Assembly (NCBI GenBank): GCA_038373885.1
Contig: JAWZYV010002500.1
Coordinates: forward strand, 124,001 to 188,000
Origin: Cheiracanthium punctorium
Taxonomy: Eukaryota; Arthropoda; Arachnida; Araneae; Cheiracanthiidae
DNA length: 64,000 nt
Direction of reading: 5' to 3'
Program-made: the position numbers and the translations under genes
Shown: positions 11,397 through 64,000 of the stretch, piece by piece
How positions within the stretch are numbered: the first letter of the stretch is position 1
Layout of the letters: each line of letters starts with the position of its first letter
Notes under the pieces: generated by a model
Told to the model about the DNA's origin: nothing
The model's database searches: none
Seen by the model: only the letters and a program-made list of their open reading frames with translations

Positions 11397-12240
11397 CTGT
11401 TAACATTTTTCAAACCAAAATTTTAGGATTAGTTCTGCCCCTTGTACTATGTCAAGAGGCTTAACAAACATAATTGGGGCATTCTGCCCTGGCTACCAAT
11501 AATGATTATGCCACTACTACAAAAAATACACTGGTGGAATAGGATGGTGGCGTTGTAATTTGGTACCTTGACCTAGAGAACTACATGGGCACGGGGTTAA
11601 TCAATCTGTAGTCAACAGGCCAGACTGAACTTGTCATAATTTTCTTTCTTTTTTGCCTTCTTGCTACCCGCAAGTGTTTTTAGAAATTCACTTCTATACG
11701 TAATAAATTGTGGAATTGAGGGGATATTACTTAGTTTACTTTAAAATACCTTGGCACTGGAGTTTTAGTTTTGTTGCACTTAAAACAGGAAGTCATAACT
11801 ATCTATTTCCCTTTTGCATACTATTTACCAGTAGCGCTGCTAGACTTTGCCCAACGAGAGGGGCTAAAGAATATACCCAGATGTAAGCATAGAATTTTAA
11901 ATTTTGATGCAGACTTGTACTACATGACAGTTTTATCATTTTAAATTAAAAAAAAAAAAAAATGCACTTTTACAATATTCTACATAACTTTTGCAAAAAG
12001 CACCTCATGTAAAACATTACAATTGCTACAGTCATTGCTTATACACAAATGACTTTTTATGTAAGCTGTTTTATTGGTCATTTATTAAATAGCCTTGCAA
12101 ATCATACTTTCTTCACCCAAACCTAAGTGCAGTTAACAATCCTAACTCTAGTTTGCAGAATTTGTGCAAATGAGTTTTTATACTCTAAAGTTCATAAAAT
12201 ATATTATAATCGTTAGTAATATTTTAAAAGGCATTCTTTG
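11397..12240. other. repeat-rich intergenic stretch
   Basis: It holds the tail of another GGCATA/TATGCC-type repeat (to about 11515) and an A run at 11949-11961. No gene was recognised. Confidence 0.4.
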
Positions 12241-14040
12241 GAATGATCCTTTTTTTACGAAACTAGGGGCCAAGGCCCCTAGACTTGCTACGCTCGCTTG
12301 AATGAGGCATTCGGCCCCTAATAAGGCTTATTTGTAAAAAAGGCGTAATTTTAACAAAGAAAACCCAAAGGTTGGATCAGATAGAATGCTACCGAGCTAC
12401 ACATTGTTTGGTTCTTGCATGTTGCTTGGCACATAAAAATTTAAACTTCATACCATTTTCAATTATGTGAAACCCATGGAACACCTTGCACATTAGTCAA
12501 TTACGGTGAATTTTCATAATTTTGCGACTTGCGTATATGTATAGTTAATATTTAGCTCTCACAAAACAGTATATCATATGTTTTATTTGATAAAAACTAC
12601 TGAACAGCTAGGATAGTTTGCCACCAATGGCGACTTTTCATTATTTGGCGATTTACACATGCTCACAACCTATAATTACTGCTCACGTAAGGTTACAACC
12701 GGGAAAACCGTTATCCATATATTCATATACATAATCCTTTGCTGATTGGCATTTTTAGCACCACGAAATATATCATCTCATCATGCTAGCAAATATCCAA
12801 AGTGTACTGTAACTGCTATAATGGCATAGTTAACGCTGCCAAATATTTCTACTAATAGCAAATACTCCAGCTGGACCGAACCGGCTTTAAAATAATCTGC
12901 ATTTTAATTATTTTTCATTTTCAAGATATTGGGTTCTAACATTTTGGAACTAGCGGTTTAGATTCACCTTGTTTGGAAAGATACCATTTTGCCTGATTCT
13001 ATCCAATGCCAAGATTGCGCTTTTAAAATCAGTTACAATTAGTTATTATGTTTTGGAAAAGCGAATAATTGCTAATTCTAAACTCCTGTTGTATAAGCGA
13101 ACTTACTATTTGAAAATTATCAACTTTGTGTAACACACTTTGAGTTATTTATTTCATATACTTTTTAATTTGGCGTAAAATGGGTGTAATTCTACTTCAT
13201 GTTTGTCAATTTCATGCGATTCTACATACTTGGAATTGCTTTGTTGCAAAGGAATGAATGATTTTATGCCAAATCTGGCAACCATTATTTTTATTTTATC
13301 AGTTTTTTATTAATATCTTCTGAAATAATTTGATTTTCGAAATATAAGTCAACTTATCAGGGTCCTCGGAATTTTCCGAATAAGTGGACACCTTAGTCGG
13401 TACTCAAATCCCTACGATTTTGGAGGACATAGCCGAACAAGCTCTTGACAGCATCAATGGCCGTTACTTTTTTTTAGAATAGAGAGATAATATTAAGTTT
13501 ATATGCTAAATAGAGAGTTCCCAACTTGTTTGAAAAGATACCATTTTGCCAGATCGTACCTTATGCCAAGATGACGCTTTTAAAATCAGTTACAATTAGT
13601 TATTCTGTTTTGGAAAAACGAAGAATTGCTAATTCTAAACTATTGTTATCTAAGCGAACTTACTATTTAAAAATTGTCAACTTTGTGTAACACACCTCGT
13701 TATTTATTTCAAATACTTTCTAATTTGGTGTAAAATGGGTGTAATTCTATTTCATGTTTGTCAATTTCAGATGATTCTACATACTTAGAATTGCTTTGTT
13801 GCAAAGGAATGAAAGATTTTATGCCAAATCTAGCAACCATTATGGTTTATTTTTTCAGTTTTTTATTAATATTTTCTAAAATAATCGATTTTCAAAATTT
13901 AAGTCAGCTTATCGGGTTCCTTGGAATTTTCTGAATCCGTGGACATGTTTCTCGAAATTCAAATCCCCACAGTTTAGGAGAAGATAGCCCAACAAGCTCT
14001 TGACAGCGGCCGTCACTTTTTTTTAGAATAGAGAGAAAAG
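12240..14040 (+). repeat. 1.2 kb dispersed repeat with internal tandem duplication
   Basis: The block 12240-13490 has an inverted partner at about 58290-59475. Shared segments include TGGATCAGATAGAATG, CCAGCTGGACCGAACCGGCTTT, ACATGCTCACAACCTATAATTA and the end TTTTAGAATAGAGAGA. The right 540 bases (about 12966-13490) are repeated in tandem at 13519-14035 with an offset near 556. Both contain GATACCATTTTGCC, TTAAAATCAGTTACAATTAG and AACAAGCTCTTGACAGC. A perfect palindrome, CTAGGGGCC-AA-GGCCCCTAG, lies at 12263-12282. No ORF is conserved, so this is a non-coding repeat of unknown class. Confidence 0.7.
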
Positions 14041-14254
14041 GTTTTAAAAAAATTAGGGAAAAGGCAGTTAGTACATGAAAAGCAAAATACAACTGCTATA
14101 TTTAACACATCTCTCTCTCTTTTTACAATAAGTTGCACATTTACTATTATTTTGCTTAATTGATGGATCAGATTTAAAAGAAAAAATAAAGCTTTTGTTT
14201 TGATATTTAGAATCCAGAAACCTATTCACATCCAATTCAGAAAGAATGTATCAA

Positions 14255-14690
14255 CAATCAACTCTGGTTATAGCGAACCTGTGGGGACCGGCAAATTTCG
14301 TTCACTATAAGCGAAGTGTCACCATATGAACAAGGAATACATTATATACATAAGTAAAAAATAGTGTTTTATACTCTCACTGAATATTTGTGTAAATCAA
14401 ATATAATTAATTGTATTTATGTCTTATTAATCTTAACTGCTACAATAATTTGAGAGATTCTATTCAATTGGCCGGGAAGTGCTATAGCCAATCAAGCATT
14501 AGCGTATAGTGGTAATCCTTAACCCGTGCAATTGCACTGGGATTTTTTTAAGTTCAGTTTTAGGTTCACTATAACCGAAGTCATGTTCATTAAAACCGAA
14601 AAATGCTATGCACATTTCTAATGTAAGTTAATCGGGACTAATAATTTGCGTTCACTATAGCTGAAAGTTCACTATATCCGGAGTTGAATG
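14255..14690. mobile_element. pogo/Tigger-type MITE (436 bp)
   Basis: The termini CAATCAACTCTGGTTATAG and CTATATCCGGAGTTGAATG are inverted repeats, and TA follows on the right. The same TIR family occurs in better shape at 45050-45204. Internal blocks GCGTTCACTATAG and TTCGTTCACTATAAG repeat near both ends. Confidence 0.7.
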
Positions 14691-16063
14691 TATTTAATGA
14701 AAAGCAAATCCTTTCAAAAATTTCCATAGATTATTGAAAATGAAACCATCATTTTATAATGTTTTGTGTAATGTTTGTTTGAAATTTGTTACTGATACAA
14801 AAGAGATACATGCTATCAAGAATTACTGGAATTCAATGTAATTATCAGGATTGTGTGCAATTCATTGTCAGCGATGTGGAAGTTGCAGGATACCTTTTGC
14901 ACAGCATTTTGTGTTAATAGTTCAAATGGAACAGTTATTGCCCTTTGGAAGAATCCCAGAAACAACTTTGAAGCAAATGCTATGATGTGTTTCTTTCACT
15001 TTAGGAATGAAATCAAAAGCTAAAATTTAGGGTGCATGGTGGATGCCTGCCACATTTTGGTGTCCTCCATTGAAGGCTTTTACTGACATTAGATTAGACC
15101 ACCAGCTAACTTCAGGATCTGCTCTTCCCGTCAGTGCACATGCACACTGCTTTGTCTATAACAGTGTTACCACTATTAAGAATTTATATATTTTTTAAAA
15201 ACATTGAAATATTTACATTTCCTTATTGATCTCATGAAAAAGTCAATTTTCAATCTTAAAAATCTCTAAGAGATATTCCAATTTAATTGAAATTATACAA
15301 ATTACAAAATTTTTCTGCTCATGATGTAATTTTTATGTCATACATTATTAATTTGACATTAATGCAATATACCAAACTAATGAAAAACAATAATCGATTT
15401 CATATTAGGTTAAGCTTTTTTTTTTTTTTCAGAATTTTGGAGTCTTTATGCCTTTTTTTTATTGATTTGCATATTAGTACAAAATTTTAAGCCATGGGTT
15501 AAGCAACTTTGATCTACAAGCATAATCTCTGCAAAAAAAAAAAATAGTTTTGAAGTAGTATTACCAGAACCATCATTGAGTTAACCAGTACCAAGTTTAA
15601 CTAAAAATAAAATTTGAATTTTTATATGGCCTTATTTAAAAAAAAAAAAATCTAATATGTAAAAGAGCATTTTATCATAAAAAGTTTCAGATATTTAACA
15701 ATATATTTTTTCTATGGCTCTCAAAAAGAAAAAAGCCAATTGAATGATCTCGTTTCAGGAATTGTATGCAAACTACAAAAGAAAATAATGACCACATAAA
15801 TAAATAATTTTACTATTTATCGGTACAAAAGTACTTGTAAATCAACTTGACTTCAATATCACTTTGAGACTAATGATGAAAGGCTGGAATTTTGTATATC
15901 ATATAATTAATGAATGTAGAACATTTTACTAATTGGGATTTTTTTTTTTTAATAGGAACTGTATAAAAATTTAAATTTTGTTTAATCAAATTTTATACTA
16001 CCATGAAAATTTTGATTAGTTTCATAGCAATTCTGTAATTTTTATATGTAACTATGATATATG
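14691..16063. other. intergenic stretch without recognised gene
   Basis: Several A or T runs (15418-15430, 15533-15543, 15938-15952) and a faint coding-like patch on the plus strand at about 14885-15060 that is broken by stops. Nothing is assigned. Confidence 0.35.
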
Positions 16064-16288
16064 CAGGGCTTGTGATCCAGAAATTTTTCTAGGGTCTCAT
16101 TTTTAATATATTTCAAAATCTATTTTTGTGATTTTTCACAACTTGTGTGAAAGTCACACTTTTCTTAAAATAATTTACAGAACAAATTAAAATGTAAGGT
16201 AAAATGCCAATGAAGTGTGGTTTTAATTGACAGTATTTTTGTGAAGGGAGCATAAAATGGACCCAAATTTCATCTGCATCAATCCCTG
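16064..16288. mobile_element. 225 bp MITE, CAGGG ends, perfect 5 bp target duplication
   Basis: The ends CAGGGCTTGTGATCC and GCATCAATCCCTG are inverted copies. ATATG flanks both sides (16059-16063 and 16289-16293). It belongs to the same family as the element at 40174-40552, sharing TTTTTGTGAAGGG and AGTG(T/C)(G/C)GTTTTAAT. Confidence 0.7.
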
Positions 16289-16559
16289 ATATGCCTATGA
16301 CAAATATTTAAGAAATAAAAGCTGAGATCAATGTTTTAGGGAAATCCTGTATTTATGCATTCAAAATAGGTTATTGCAAACCTGAATTTAAAGTGGGAGA
16401 CAGAAATTAATGTTTCAGAAATCAATATTAAAAAATTTAAATATTATAATAAACTGGGTCATTAAAAGCACTCAGATTTAAGGAACGCATTGTCTCAACC
16501 TCTTCCTCTTAGTTAAATTACAGTTTGAGTAAATAAATAAAAGATTTTCATGTTTTATT

Positions 16560-18045
16560 AACACTTTTCAACAAAGCTGAAATCGTTTATAATTTCGGTT
16601 TGTCTGTCTGTCCATCTGTGCTCTAACTCACGTAAATATGTATCAATTTCTACGAAATGGATATATGTTATTCCCAGGTACTGTACCATGTACCCTATTG
16701 CAAATGGTGCATGGAGCATTCATAGTTCTTCTACAGGACAGCTCGAAAGATTTCCAATATATTAGGCTCTACGAGCAGTCATTCTTTAAAGTGTATTTCA
16801 GAGATATTCGGCTATTTCAAATGAAGCAAAATTCATACTTGTTATTAAGGATTACAAGATAAAGCTCTCCATCGAAAATAGTGCCTGTATCATTAATAGT
16901 ACAAGAACACTCAAAATTAAAATGCATTACATTTAATGGCAATTTAGAGATAGGTATCTATTTAGAGCATAATAGTAATGTACTATATATGTCAAAGCCA
17001 GCCTGCGAAGCCCTCACAAATGAGTCTACACCAACTCTCAAAGCGAGAAACCATAAGGGCCCCCAACAGCTTTCCCCCCTGATTAGAAAATGTAAACGAC
17101 CATAGCGAAGAACTCTCACCCATTTTTTTTAAGGAACATTGGACAGAGAGCAACGGCCCCAAGGAGGTGAGTGCCGTATGCTACAGATAGGACGATTGAA
17201 CGACGTATAATGTAAAATTTGATATTGTAGTAAATACAATTTTAAAATGATTTTAATAGGAATTTTGAAAATTCGTTACTCACACATGCTCGAATCAACT
17301 GATTTAGTATGTTGTGTTGTGTTAAGACAAAGCTATGAAAGAGCTATCTGCTTAGGAGGGGGTTGCATTGGTCGGGGGAATTTTTAAGGCTTTGTAACGA
17401 ATTAAGCGATTTGCATGCAACGAAATTGCAAACAGTGATTTTTTGCAAACACTAATTTTAGACTGCTCACAATTAAAAGAATAAATTTCTAACTCTCCAT
17501 GTTCATGCGATATCATTATTTTGTATAAGAGGAATACCTATTTATATTTTCTTCTTTCCGGCAAGATTGAGAGGTGTTTATGATTTTGATTTTTCTGTCC
17601 ATTCTTCTGTGCATCAGTCCATGTTGTAATTGCCATAGATGTACACTGATTAGTGCAAAAATTATAGATGATTTGTTTTCTCTATACAGTGCCATGTACC
17701 CTACTGAATATGATGTATGTAGCATTTATAGTTCTTTTACAGGAGCCAACATTAAAAAAATATCCAATACATCATGCTCTATGGTCAATCATTCTTGATA
17801 GCATATTTTAGAGATATTTGGTTTTTTCAACGAAAGCAAAGTTGACTTATATGTTATTAATGCTCATAAAATAACGTTATCCATTGAAGATAGTGTCAAT
17901 GTTATAGTTCTTCTATAACATTGTTCAATGTAATAGTTCTTCTACAGGGTTCTGTCAATGTAATAGTTCTTCTACAAGGACACTCAGAATTCCAATACAT
18001 TACGATCTATAGCAGTTGAGAGACATTAATCTATTTCAAGCGCAG
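16560..18045 (+). repeat. diverged duplication of an unknown repeat, about 1 kb apart
   Basis: Segment 16560-17000 resembles 17560-18040. Both hold CTGTCCAT(C/T), the block CATGTACCCTA, TAGTTCTT(C/T)TACAGGA, AGAGATATT(C/T)GG and TCCAT(C/T)GAA(A/G)ATAGTG. A third piece at about 52380-52450 shares AGTTCTTTTACAGG and ACTACAATCTATGGG. Within the second copy, TGTCAATGTAATAGTTCTTC-like units are repeated three times in tandem (17895-17980). No ORF is shared between the copies. Confidence 0.55.
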
Positions 18046-18368
18046 TACAATAGGTATAAAAATGTTTATAACAGCTATATAGCCAAAATCTTATTAGATT
18101 TAAGCAACAATAAATCACCAAATTCAGCACGAAAGTACTGTTGTGTAGAAAAGTGTTTTATAATCAATGCATTTGGCATGATTTATCTTTCTAGTATTCA
18201 AAAGACAAAAAGGGCACAATTTCAAATTTTATCATTTTTCTGTTCATTTTAACATACTAAATGTACTATGGGAGAAAAATCTGTAAATTAAAATAGAACA
18301 GTCAAAGGCAAAAATCAATAAAAAATTTAATAGGACCAAAATTTTAAAAATATACAATCTTATTTACA
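18046..18368. other. region downstream of POT1 stop codon
   Basis: This should contain the POT1 3' UTR on the minus strand. A variant polyadenylation signal ATTAAA lies on that strand at 18326-18331. No canonical AATAAA was seen close to the stop. Confidence 0.4.
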
Positions 18369-59965
<41,597 letters not shown>

Positions 59966-62048
59966 CTAAAGGTAAAATACAATATTAATATATTTATTGT
60001 GCATGTGTGTCTTATATTAATACCGCATTAGCCCAAATATAATGTGGCTTAGAATATGATGCCAAATTTTTCATCAAGATAATTAGAAAAATCCTATATT
60101 TAAACCTTGAATTTAGCACAAGTCAGGCTTTTTTACTGGAAATGATCAGTCAAAAAACATCATGGTATGTTAGAGTTAATATTGTATATTCTGTTTGTTT
60201 TTTTATACACCACCATGATATCCTCTGGCAGTTTAAACTTGCATCTCCCCCATTCCATTGTGGTTCACAGTAAGAGTCAATCAATCTTTTTAAGACAAAA
60301 AAAAAAGGGGGCGAAAGCCGAAATTTTCCGGTTAAATGCCGGATAATCTAGCTTTTACTGTAGTAAGAATTTGAACTTAAATATATCAATTTTGTCACAC
60401 ATATTTGTATCTTACCAACTTCGTAGCATAATATAATTTAATATTTATATAAATATTAGTTATAATATAGATATTAAATTAATATAAATATAAATTCTAT
60501 TATATAATTTTATTACACTAGATAAAATATTATAGTTAATAATAAGTTCTGTTGCTTAGTTAAACTGGATGTGATTCTTTGAGACTTTGAATATTCATTA
60601 ACAATTCAAGTGCAAATTTCAGAGCACTTTCAAGTGCAAATTTAAGCAATCTTACTAGAATAGCTGATGGAAATATCAATTTAGAAAGTTTTCCATATGA
60701 TCAAGTTGCTAAAATTTTTAATGAACGGAAAAATTGGCATTATTGAAATTGTACTAATGAATAAAATGATGTTAAACAATATTTATGCCTTCACTTAACT
60801 TTCAGAAATCTCAAAAATTCTCAAAATTTTTGGATGGGTAAGAAATCTCACCCAATTTTTTTTTTCTAATGGGACCCTGATTTGAAAGAGAACATTTTTG
60901 GAAAATTCCTTCATTGTCAAATGTTGTCTGTTTTGTTTAACTGATGATTCAAATGCTTTTTATCAGAAATCATTTCCAGAGATTTCAGGAATTCTGGTAA
61001 TATACTCATCAATCTCAATGAGCATTGTCAAGACATTCAATTTTGATATGAAAGAATTGGGGGGGGGAAGACTGCAAGTTTCTTCATGATGAATGTAAAG
61101 CTCAAGTTGAGCCTCATATTTCTAGGAAAGCTTCATCTCAGGTTTATCTTATGATTTTTTGCTTTCATGGTGCTTTTCATCATATTCAGTGGATGCCCAA
61201 AATTTATTATGCATTAATTTTTTTTTTTTTTTTTTTTTCAGAACTAATTTAAACTCACAAAATGTGAAAGTAAGTGTTGTCTTAAATTTGCCTTATTTGT
61301 TTCTGTGGTCTATGAGTAATTTTGGATATCTAGTTTAAATCTTTATGATGCCTCCATTAACCATTTCAAGCTTGTCAAAACAATTAATGAATATAAGAAA
61401 ATCTTTGAAGATGTTTCCGCAGCTATCAGCAGCCAGCTGCCATCTGTCATACTTGGGAGAACTGCTCCTTTGTTTCTTTTCAGATTTATGAATGAAAAGG
61501 AATTTAATCAAGAATGAAAGGATTTAACAAAGAATGAAAAGAAAGAATGATCAATTGAATGCACTAGTTAAGAGAGTTTATTAAAAACAACTTTTGCCTC
61601 CTTGGTCCATGATTCCATTTCATTTTAAGAAAAAATCATAATATAAGCAAAAGAAGAAGAAATATAATAGGGCTTAAAGTTGCCAATGACCTAGCTGAGA
61701 AGATTTGCTTTCTAGCTATGACTTTCTCTGACAAAGAAAGAAGAGAATATATATATATACTTCAAGTTACTTGAAAGCCATAGAATTTTTTTCCTCAGTT
61801 CTTCAAAATCAAATGTGGGAAATTTCCCTTAAGGGGAGAAAAGTCAGTGTTAGATGCATCACCTGAAAGCAATGTAAAGCTGATAAATAGGTACTTTGAA
61901 CTATTTCAATCACATTTAAATGGTTATATGCTGTATAGACAGTTATGTTTTGTTTTATACCAGTAAAGCGCTCTAAGCTGAAGAGTGTTTACTATTTAAT
62001 TTGAAAATTCCAAGTGTAAGCTGAACCTCATTTTCATCTACCTATTTC
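59966..62048. other. upstream POT1 intron with repeat ends and a coding-like fossil
   Basis: A pogo-type end, GGATAATCTAGCTTTTACTG then TA, lies at about 60341-60361. A T run precedes a CAG at 61217-61239. A plus-strand coding-like fossil (60880-61500) is listed separately. No POT1 exon for OB1 was found. Confidence 0.4.
60880..61500 (+). pseudogene. coding-like fossil, unidentified
   Basis: Plus-strand frames show coding texture broken by shifts: SFPEISGILVIYSSISMSIV (60900-61085), then, after the G run at about 61060-61068, a second frame with EDCKFLHDECKAQVEPHISR, and later IFEDVSAAISSQLPSVILGR then TAPLFLFRF (about 61400-61490). DCKFLHD resembles the end of a CCCH zinc finger, but I do not recognise the protein. 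It may be a retrocopy or old transposon. Confidence 0.3.
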
Positions 62049-62734
62049 CAGGGTAGGGAAAAAACCCGGCTTATTTGAAAAACACAAGAAAAACAGGTTT
62101 TTTGGTTTAAACCAGGGTTTTTTGTTTTTTAAAAAAATCCTTTTATAATTACCTGTTACATACTTATAAATAAAATTATTTGTAAAATGTTCAAATAACA
62201 ATTAAAATTCCTTCTGAAAGTAATTAAAACAAAGTAAATAAACAATTGTTGCTGTACTTACGAAGACATTGAAATCATTCAATTTTAATATTTTATTTAG
62301 AGGTACTATTTTTTATATTTAGTATATAATATAATACAATATTAATTGTTTAGTACATTTTAAATGGAATCTTGCACTTAGATTCATCAGTAATAATGGT
62401 GATAAGTTGTTCAAAATGATATTTTTAAGGTTTAAAAATAAGTTGTTAAAACACAAAACCTCTTTTAGAAAAAAAATAATAATGTAGCCAATAATTTAAG
62501 TTTAATTAATAATTTTTAATAATGATAAAAGTATCTATTATGATATAAAAACTTATTGTTGATACTTATAAGGATAATTTAAAAGATATCAGAATGTATT
62601 ATATCTGTAGTATTCGGAATTTTAAATTATTCTTTTAAAAAACCCAATTGGTTTTTTTCTCAAAAAAACCATTTGGTTTAAACCATGGCTGACCCTTTGG
62701 TTTAAACCAGTCGGTTTAAACTATGCCAACCCTG
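62049..62734. mobile_element. 686 bp hAT-like MITE, GGTTTAAACC-rich ends
   Basis: The left end CAGGGTAGGGAAAAAACC and right end GGTTTAAACTATGCCAACCCTG are imperfect inverted repeats, with repeated GGTTTAAACC motifs inside both. The flanks CCTATTTC (62041-62048) and CCTATTTT (62735-62742) match at 7 of 8 bases. Confidence 0.8.
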
Positions 62735-62742
62735 CCTATTTT

Positions 62743-64000
62743 AAGTAGTAGGGGGGGGAAATGTGTGTTTTGAACATGGATAAACAATAAATATAGTATA
62801 TTATTAAGATGATGATGATAAAATTGCTAATTGATTATTTAAAATATTAATAAGAAACATGTAAGTGTTATTGCTATTACTTATTTCCACATTCAAGCTT
62901 CACAAGCTCAGCAAGATGACAGTTACAATCATGGCATAATCCTAATATAAGCAAGCGTGTTCAGAGGCAGAAATAAAACTACTGAATTTACTTTTACCTT
63001 CCTCTGAATGAATATATTCAAAGGAAGATTACCTTCCATACAGATTTTGATGAAATTTGGTATATATGTACAACTTTTGATGCTGATTACAAATATGTCA
63101 GTTATACTGAGATTAACTGAGAGATTCAAAAGTTACGAGTTTTTAAATTTCAACAGAAATGCCCTGTCAGCTCTTGAATAGAGAAAACAAGTTTTATTGT
63201 TTATTCTTCAAATATTCCATGGTCTAACAAATCTGACTATCCATTTCTTATCAGCTGATCGCACTGGCAAGTTGTAAGCATTGAATCAAGCTTTAAAATC
63301 TAGCAGTGGTGCTACAGAGGTTTAGGCCTTTCATACCACTTTTCGCATCACAAAAAAATTGACTTTTGCATGTTTTGCAGGCTTTCGTATCAGAAAAAAA
63401 TTTAATTTTGTATCAATTTTGCAGACTTTTGTATCACAAAAAACTACTTTTGCTTCAGCTTTGAAAAGTTTTGTGTTTAAAAAGAAAATTTTATATTTAT
63501 CAATTTTGCAGACTTTTGTATCGCTTATATATTATGTAATCTCTCCTCTCCCCCCCCCCCAAAAAAAAGAGGGTAACCCCCAAAGAAAAACATTGTTATT
63601 AGTAAAGTTGATTATTATTATTTTTTTTTAATGGACAATTTCAATTCAGTGTTATACTGGTGTTTCAGTTTGTTTGATTAATGAGCTTTATTTTAAAGTG
63701 TTGGTGTGTGATTATATTACCAATAATAGTAAGTTTTCTAATGAAATGTAGTTATTTTTTATATTATATATCTTACACACTGTATCCACTGTATTTATCT
63801 GTAATACAAAACTTTTTTTTTCCCCATCAAATTATGTGCTTACAATTATATAAATTATCTTTTTACTAAATTACACTTAAATATTCCATTAGTAAAATAC
63901 ATGAAATTTTAAATATATATTTACAATATTACATTAAAGTTTATTTTAGGAATTTTCATAAGAGAAAACAAATGCAGGGGTCAGAGCCACTCGTTCCCTC
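62743..64000. other. right-end stretch, repeats only
   Basis: A loosely repeated motif TTTTGCAGACTTTTGTATC occurs at least three times (63374-63520). A G run (62752-62758) and a C run (63549-63558) are present. No gene or POT1 exon was recognised. Confidence 0.4.

Noticed and set aside
62263..62306. Minus-strand stretch reading PLNKILKLNDFNVF before GTAAGTAC, resembling the vertebrate POT1 start TPLNQLKGGTIVNVYG
   Set aside because: It lies within the hAT-like MITE at 62049-62734, its acceptor (AAAAAATAG) has no pyrimidine tract, and no following OB1 exon was found. Probably chance.
62929..63129. 66-codon minus-strand open frame near the right end
   Set aside because: Composition and the phrase PNFIKICMEG resemble translated repeat sequence, with no splice or domain support.

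Overview
This is a eukaryotic nuclear window, AT-rich and intron-rich, from an animal whose genome is loaded with DNA transposons. The transposon mixture (pogo/jerky-like, hAT, Tc1-like with IR/DR ends, Helitron-like elements, a tRNA-derived SINE) and the long introns fit an arthropod. I lean towards an arachnid such as a spider, but that is inference. No bacterial genes, operons or CRISPR arrays are present.

The main gene is on the minus strand and fills most of the window. Sixteen exons between 59965 and 18369 join in one frame into the last 496 codons of POT1 (protection of telomeres 1), the shelterin subunit that binds single-stranded telomeric DNA. Visible parts are OB fold 2, a linker built from many very short exons, and the C-terminal OB3 with a zinc ribbon, ending at a TGA at 18369-18371. 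The OB1 exons and the start codon were not found and probably lie beyond 64000. Two things stand out. The two Cys pairs of the zinc ribbon are only 24 residues apart, so the Holliday-junction-resolvase-like insertion of vertebrate POT1 appears to be missing. The linker lies between nine consecutive phase-1 introns, so its eight exons are all multiples of three.

A second gene, not identified, starts on the minus strand near 9600: a CpG-rich promoter-like stretch with ETS and YY1 type motifs, then a first coding exon at 9421-9305 with a nuclear-localisation-like motif. Its later exons were not found.

The rest is repeats. Left part (1-9300): a frameshifted pogo/jerky transposase (875-2533), a 1.4 kb TIR element (3208-4590) and a hAT relic (5990-6550). 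Middle left (10.7-18.3 kb): small hAT MITEs with target-site duplications (TSDs), a 1.2 kb repeat with a tandem duplication (12.24-14.04 kb), a pogo MITE and a diverged duplication (16.56-18.04 kb). The last POT1 intron holds a Tc1-like element split by a SINE, tandem repeats and a Helitron-like element ending 31 bases from exon 15. The intron at 28.5-32.5 kb is almost wholly a Helitron-like element with a complete Tigger-type element inside. Further introns carry a second copy of the TIR element with a hAT insertion, a non-LTR RNase H fragment, two tandem arrays, a hAT relic with a foldback, and a reverse Helitron with a nested hAT MITE. Near the right end is a large inverted copy of the 12 kb repeat. 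The last 4 kb hold repeats and a coding-like fossil but no certain gene.
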